A stretch of DNA of 64,000 nucleotides, from the NCBI RefSeq assembly GCF_044239695.1, contig NZ_JBIIAW010000001.1, positions 15,976 to 79,975 on the forward strand, given 5' to 3'. A program made the position numbers and the translations under genes. The notes beneath the pieces were generated by a model. The model was not told the origin of the DNA and ran no database searches. It saw only the letters and a list, made by a program, of their open reading frames with translations. Shown one piece after another: positions 59,185 through 64,000 of the stretch (position 1 is its first letter; the number at the start of each line of letters is the position of its first letter). Source of the stretch: Pseudolysinimonas_A sp044239695. Its GTDB lineage: Bacteria > Actinomycetota > Actinomycetes > Actinomycetales > Microbacteriaceae.

Positions 59185-59364
59185 ATGAAGTTCCAGATCG
59201 TCAAGGGCAAGAGCACCACGCAGCCGTACTTCTGGCGCATCGTCGCCTCGAACGGGCAGACCCTCGCGGTCAGCGAGAACTACACGCAGAAGTCGTCGGC
59301 GAAGAGCGCCGTCGAGTCGGTCATGAAGAACGCCGGCGGGGCGACGGTCGAAGATCTGACCTGA
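59185..59364 (+). CDS. DUF1508 (YegP-like) small protein
   Basis: A 59-residue protein (ATG at 59185, TGA at 59362-59364) beginning MKFQIVKGKSTTQPYFWRIV and continuing with ASNGQTLAVSENYTQKSSAK and an SVMKNAG turn. The F-x-W-R-I-V-A-S-N-G-Q-x-L-A-x-S-E-x-Y strip is the DUF1508/YegP repeat, here as one copy. Function unknown; often seen in stress-related settings. GGGAAG is 6-8 nt upstream; TAGCCT at 59143-59148 is a probable -10 box. Confidence 0.82.
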   Translation: MKFQIVKGKSTTQPYFWRIVASNGQTLAVSENYTQKSSAKSAVESVMKNAGGATVEDLT

Positions 59365-59367
59365 CCG

Positions 59368-59987
59368 CTAGCGGTGCACGACGACTGAGCGCCCTGCCAG
59401 ATCCTGCAGTCCGCGGTGACGCGGGCGGCTCGCGAGCACGACGAGCAGCACGATCCAGCCGGCGATCGGGATGAGCACCACGAGTCCGAAGAAGCCGCCG
59501 CCGGCAGCATCTTGCACCTCGTAGGGGAGTCGCGAGAGCAGCGTCGTCAGGAGGACCCCGACGGCGATCGGCGCGACGATCACGAGACTGCGCAGGACCG
59601 CGCGGCCGAACCCGATCGGGGCGCCGGAGTCGGCATCGACGACTCGGATGCCGAGGAGCGCCTTCGCGGGGGTGACCCCGCGGAGAGCGGTGAGCACGGT
59701 GTCGAGCAGCGCGGCGACGAGCGGCACGATCGGGATGGCCCAGAAGAGCTCCATCCCCCCGCTGCCGAGGCCGGCGAACACGACGACGATCACCACGAGC
59801 ACCGTCGTGAACCCGTCGAGGAAGAACGCGAACGCGCGCAGGGCGGGGTGCGCGATGCGGGCGTCCGTCGGCGGATCCTCCGCGTAGGCCGGGCCGGCGG
59901 TCTCCGCGCCGGGGATCGGGGGCGGCGTGCCGAAGACGGCGAGCCCGTCGTCGGGGCTCTCCGAGTCGTCGCGCGCCGCCGGGTCGC

Positions 59988-59991
<4 letters not shown>
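59368..59991 (-). CDS. RDD family membrane protein
   Basis: A 207-residue protein: about 55 hydrophilic residues rich in Asp and Pro, then RIAHPALRAFAFFLDGFTTVLVVIVVVF (the first RDD helix, R-A-x-A-F-x-x-D), a second helix near residue 85-107, a cytosolic TPAKALLGIRVVDADSG segment and two more helices. RDD proteins are membrane transporters or ion-coupled channels in some cases, otherwise unknown. GTG start overlaps the aspS stop (GTGA). Confidence 0.83.
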
Positions 59992-61307
<1,316 letters not shown>

Positions 61308-61378
61308 GGGGCGAAAGTCTATCCGGGGGTCCTTCCCGCGCGGCGTTCGTTCAGCAGCGGGGCTCGTAAGCTCGACGG
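61308..61378. promoter_or_regulatory. Divergent promoters of aspS and the histidine phosphatase operon
   Basis: TAGACT on the minus strand (61321-61316) is 8 nt before the aspS GTG. TAAGCT on the plus strand (61367-61372) is 6 nt before the GTG at 61379. Nothing else is apparent between them. Confidence 0.5.
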
Positions 61379-62011
61379 GTGCCCGCCGAGAGAGTTCACC
61401 TGGTGCGCCACGGTGAGGTCGAGAACCCCACCGGTGTGCTCTACGGCCGCATCGAGGGCTTCGGGCTCAGCCGGCGCGGCCACCGGATGGCGCAGCTCGC
61501 CGCCGAGTCGCTGGCCGGCCACGACATCCGCAGCGTCACCGCGAGCCCGCTGCAGCGCACGCAGGAGAGCGCCGCGCCGTGGATCGCGCAATCCGGTCTC
61601 GAGCTCGGGATCGACGAGCGGCTCATCGAGCCGACCAACGCCTTCGAGGGCATCAACATGCGCCGCGACCTCCCTCGGCGGCCCGACCTCTGGCGGCACC
61701 TGGTCAACCCGCAGAAGCCGTCGTGGGGAGAGCCTTTCCTCTCCGTGCAGGCGCGGATGCTGGCCGCCATCGAGGATTCCTGGGCGGCGGTCGACGGCGG
61801 CGAGGTCGTGCTGGTCAGCCATCAGATGCCGATCGTGATGGTCGCCCGCACGGTCGCCGGGTTGCCGCTCGCGCACAACCCGTCGAAGCGCCGCTGCGCC
61901 CTGTCGAGCATCACGACGCTCGAGCGGCGAGGGGATGCCTTCGTCGAGGTGTCGTACACGGAGCCCGCCGCCGCGCTGCTCGCCGACGCGATCGACACGG
62001 GGGCGGTGTGA
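61379..62011 (+). CDS. Histidine phosphatase family protein (phosphoglycerate mutase-like)
   Basis: A 210-residue phosphatase/mutase. The catalytic His is in VHLVRHGEVENP near residue 9 (LVRHGE), the second Arg in VTASPLQRTQESA near 55, and the second catalytic His in EVVLVSHQMPIVMVAR near 143. Substrate uncertain; in this position before cytochrome c genes, the 'SixA/GpmB-like' members have no known redox link. First gene of the plus-strand operon; overlaps the thioredoxin-like gene by one base (TGATG). Confidence 0.85.
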   Translation: MPAERVHLVRHGEVENPTGVLYGRIEGFGLSRRGHRMAQLAAESLAGHDIRSVTASPLQRTQESAAPWIAQSGLELGIDERLIEPTNAFEGINMRRDLPRRPDLWRHLVNPQKPSWGEPFLSVQARMLAAIEDSWAAVDGGEVVLVSHQMPIVMVARTVAGLPLAHNPSKRRCALSSITTLERRGDAFVEVSYTEPAAALLADAIDTGAV

Positions 62012-62577
62012 TGCGCCGCGTCATCCCGGTCGCGCTCGCCGGCATCCTGCTGCTCGCCGGCTGCACCTCACGGGACGGCATCGCGGGGCAGGACGGCGGC
62101 GGCTACATCTCCGGCGACGGCACCGTGCTCACCGTCCCGGCCGCCGACCGCACCGAGGTGCCCGCCTGGGGCGGCGAGACCGCCGACGGCGAGACCGTCG
62201 ACAGCGCCGACCTCGACGGCGTCGTCGTGCTCAACTTCTGGTACGCGGGATGCCCGCCCTGCCGCGTCGAAGCCCCCGACCTCGAAGAGGTCTTCCAGGA
62301 GTTCGGCGACCGCATCACCTTCCTCGGCGTCAACGTGCGCGACTCCGCGGCCACGGCCAACTCGTTCGAGCGCGAGTTCGGGGTGAGCTACGACTCGATC
62401 CTCGACGTGTCGACGCGCGACGTGCTGAGCGCCTTCGCCGGCGAGGTGCCGCCCTCCGCGGTTCCGACGACGCTCGTACTCGACGCGCAGGGCCGGGTCG
62501 CCGCCCGCATCTCGGGGCAGCTGCCGAGTGCGACCACGCTCGCCGACATCGTCGACGACGTCCTGTCGGAGGACTGA
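62011..62577 (+). CDS. TlpA/ResA-like thiol-disulfide oxidoreductase lipoprotein
   Basis: A 188-residue extracytoplasmic thioredoxin. Signal RRVIPVALAGILLLAGC with lipobox LAGC, mature domain with VVLNFWYAGCPPCRVEAPDLEEV (CxxC = Cys-Pro-Pro-Cys) near residues 78-90 and the cis-Pro region VPPSAVPTTLVLDAQG. It would reduce apocytochrome c Cys pairs outside the membrane, using electrons from the CcdA protein encoded next. ATG overlaps the previous stop and the CcdA start overlaps its own stop. Confidence 0.9.
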   Translation: MRRVIPVALAGILLLAGCTSRDGIAGQDGGGYISGDGTVLTVPAADRTEVPAWGGETADGETVDSADLDGVVVLNFWYAGCPPCRVEAPDLEEVFQEFGDRITFLGVNVRDSAATANSFEREFGVSYDSILDVSTRDVLSAFAGEVPPSAVPTTLVLDAQGRVAARISGQLPSATTLADIVDDVLSED

Positions 62578-63299
62578 TGGGCGAGACGGTCGTCGACGGC
62601 GCCCTCTGGCTCGCCGTCCCCCTCGCGCTCGCCGCGGGACTGCTGTCGTTCCTGTCGCCGTGCGTGCTGCCACTGGTTCCCGGCTACCTCGGCTACGTGA
62701 GCGGCGTGGCGAGCGGGGCCGAGCGCCGCCGCAGCCGGATGGTGCTCGGCGCGCTGCTCTTCGTGCTCGGCTTCAGCCTCGTCTTCATCGCCGTCAACTT
62801 CCTCGGCGCCGTCGCCGGGCGGTTCTTCCTCGACTACGTCGACCTCCTGCAGCGCATCGGCGGCGCGATCGTCATCCTGCTCGGGCTCGCCTTCATCGGG
62901 CAGGTCACCTTCCTGCAGCGCACGATCAAGCCGTCGTGGCAGCCGCGCATGGGACTCGTCGGCGCCCCGCTGCTCGGCATCGTCTTCGCCCTCGGCTGGA
63001 CGCCGTGCATCGGCCCCACGATGACGGCTGTCTTCGCGCTGTCGGGCTTCGACCCGGTGCGCGCGATCGTGCTCGCGTCGGTGTTCTGCCTCGGCCTCGG
63101 CATCCCGTTCGTGCTCGTCGCCCTCGGCTTCGGCTGGGTGAGCTCGTCGATGGCGTGGGCGAAGAAGCACGTGCGCGCGATCAACATCGTCGGCGGCATC
63201 CTGCTGATCGTCGTCGGGCTGCTGCTCGTGACCGGTATCTGGAACCTGCTGCTCAGCGACTTCATGGCGGTGATCTATGGCTTCCAGCCCGTCCTTTAG
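62577..63299 (+). CDS. ccdA: Cytochrome c biogenesis protein CcdA
   Basis: A 240-residue membrane protein with six helices. LSFLSPCVLPLVPGYLGYVSG near residue 25 and LGIVFALGWTPCIGPTMTAVFAL near 140 carry the two Cys that pass electrons from cytosolic thioredoxin across the membrane; they match the two conserved P-C motifs of CcdA/DsbD. It feeds the TlpA-like lipoprotein. ATG overlaps the previous stop; its 3' end overlaps resB by 23 bp. Confidence 0.93.
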   Translation: MGETVVDGALWLAVPLALAAGLLSFLSPCVLPLVPGYLGYVSGVASGAERRRSRMVLGALLFVLGFSLVFIAVNFLGAVAGRFFLDYVDLLQRIGGAIVILLGLAFIGQVTFLQRTIKPSWQPRMGLVGAPLLGIVFALGWTPCIGPTMTAVFALSGFDPVRAIVLASVFCLGLGIPFVLVALGFGWVSSSMAWAKKHVRAINIVGGILLIVVGLLLVTGIWNLLLSDFMAVIYGFQPVL

Positions 63300-64000
63300 A
63301 AGCCGGCCCTCCGACGCGATCGACCAAGGGCTCGACGACACCGAACGCGTCGCCGAGAACCCGCGACTCGGCGCGATCGGCTTCGCCCGGTTCCTCTGGC
63401 GCACGCTGACGAGCATGCGCACGGCCCTCGTGCTGCTGCTCCTGCTGGCGCTCGCCGCCGTGCCGGGATCGCTCGTGCCGCAGCGCAGCTCCGACCCGAA
63501 CGGCGTCTTCCAGTTCCAGGCCCGTGACCCCGAGGGCTTCAAGATCCTCGACTCGCTCGGGCTGTTCAGCACCTTCTCGTCGCCGTGGTTCTCGGCCATC
63601 TACCTGCTGCTGTTCATCTCGCTGATCGGCTGCATCATCCCGCGCACGAAGCACCACTTCGACGCCCTGCGCGCCCGCCCGCCGAAGACCCCGGCCCGAC
63701 TCGCACGCCTCGTCGGCTTCACGTCGGTCGCGAGCACGGTGGATGCCGAGTCCGCCGTCGTCGAGGCGCGTCGCGTGCTGCGCTCGCAGGGCTACCGGGT
63801 GGAGCGCTACGGCGACTCGATCTCGGCCGAACGCGGCTACCTGCGCGAGACCGGCAACCTGATCTTCCACACCGCCCTCGTCGGGGTGCTCGCCGCGGTC
63901 GGCATCGGCGGGGCGTTCGGGTACACGGGGCAGCGGCTGCTGATCGAGGGGGAGCCGTTCACGAACGTGCTCGCCGACTACGACTCCTTCACCGGCGGCT
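63277..64000 (+). CDS. resB: Cytochrome c biogenesis protein ResB (partial, continues past window)
   Basis: The first 241 codons, still open at the window end. After a hydrophilic N-terminus (ASSPSFRSRPSDAIDQG) come LWRTLTSMRTALVLLLLLALAAVPGSLVPQR (helix 1, the ResB signature with S-x-x-T-A-x-x-L and P-x-S-L-x-P-Q), SSPWFSAIYLLLFISLIGCIIPRTKHH (helix 2) and GNLIFHTALVGVLAAVGIGGAFGY (helix 3, with the conserved F-H). ResB with ResC forms the system II heme-attachment complex; ResC should follow outside. ATG at 63277 lies inside ccdA (23-bp overlap). Confidence 0.9.
   Translation, partial: MASSPSFRSRPSDAIDQGLDDTERVAENPRLGAIGFARFLWRTLTSMRTALVLLLLLALAAVPGSLVPQRSSDPNGVFQFQARDPEGFKILDSLGLFSTFSSPWFSAIYLLLFISLIGCIIPRTKHHFDALRARPPKTPARLARLVGFTSVASTVDAESAVVEARRVLRSQGYRVERYGDSISAERGYLRETGNLIFHTALVGVLAAVGIGGAFGYTGQRLLIEGEPFTNVLADYDSFTGG

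Overview
This is a very GC-rich, gene-dense stretch of an actinobacterial chromosome, most likely Micrococcales, family Microbacteriaceae. The reasons are the strongly GC-biased third codon positions, the many GTG starts, the GTGA/ATGA stop-start overlaps, and about 17 genes whose start codon lies 6-7 nt after a TANNNT -10 box (leaderless transcripts). The gene content also fits: purA, purL, purQS, purC, purD, purF and purM in one neighbourhood, a CcdA/ResB cytochrome c system, and a short archaeal-type AspRS. I see no rRNA, tRNA, insertion sequence, CRISPR array or prophage. Most gaps are a few tens of bases; the only gap above 300 bases is 8338-8755.

Layout. 1-3.9 kb: start of a possible DNA methyltransferase (cut by the window edge), a HAD-IIA phosphatase, an SDR, a TrmH-type RNA methylase, purA and a small membrane protein. 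3.9-24.9 kb: an accessory carbohydrate island. A minus-strand operon (enolase-superfamily dehydratase, GntR/FCD regulator, mutarotase-like protein, SDR dehydrogenase, SMP-30 lactonase) looks like an oxidative, non-phosphorylative sugar pathway. Next to it are a CUT1 sugar ABC transporter with no ATPase gene, a ThuA/Gfo-Idh-MocA pair, a glycosidase operon (GH36, GH38, GH2 and an unrecognised Asp-box propeller protein), and a second Gfo-Idh-MocA plus TIM-barrel isomerase pair. Four copies of a GTATGATCTAA-type element sit in the promoters of these transcription units, suggesting one regulon, perhaps under the resident GntR protein.

24.9-41.3 kb: mostly housekeeping and small accessory genes (VOC/AraC pair, GNAT, chorismate mutase, SDR, purL, DUF2254, MscS channel, an ABC exporter, MFS, DHFR-like, DUF3817, purQ, purS, a P-loop kinase, an SGNH hydrolase, a serine hydrolase). 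A 101-bp inverted repeat lies between the convergent SDR and purL genes. 41.3-48 kb: a phosphonate island. A binding protein, an ATPase and a fused double permease are followed by an FAD oxidoreductase, a phosphonatase-like HAD enzyme and a zinc alcohol dehydrogenase; no PhnW transaminase is present. A possible Pho-box-like repeat lies upstream.

48-64 kb: a MerR regulator with a clear palindromic operator, a two-domain VOC protein, purC, purD, an HtaA heme-binding protein, a sterol-carrier-like protein, purF, an unknown protein divergent from purM, a lipoprotein, a HAD-IB phosphatase, small redox and stress proteins, an RDD membrane protein, aspS, and the start of a system II cytochrome c maturation operon (phosphatase, TlpA-like thioredoxin, CcdA, ResB cut by the window edge).

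All functions are read from motifs and context by eye; no database search was run. The least explained parts are the propeller protein at 21725-22984, the substrate of the carbohydrate island, the phosphonate chemistry without PhnW, and the unknown protein at 55358-55939.
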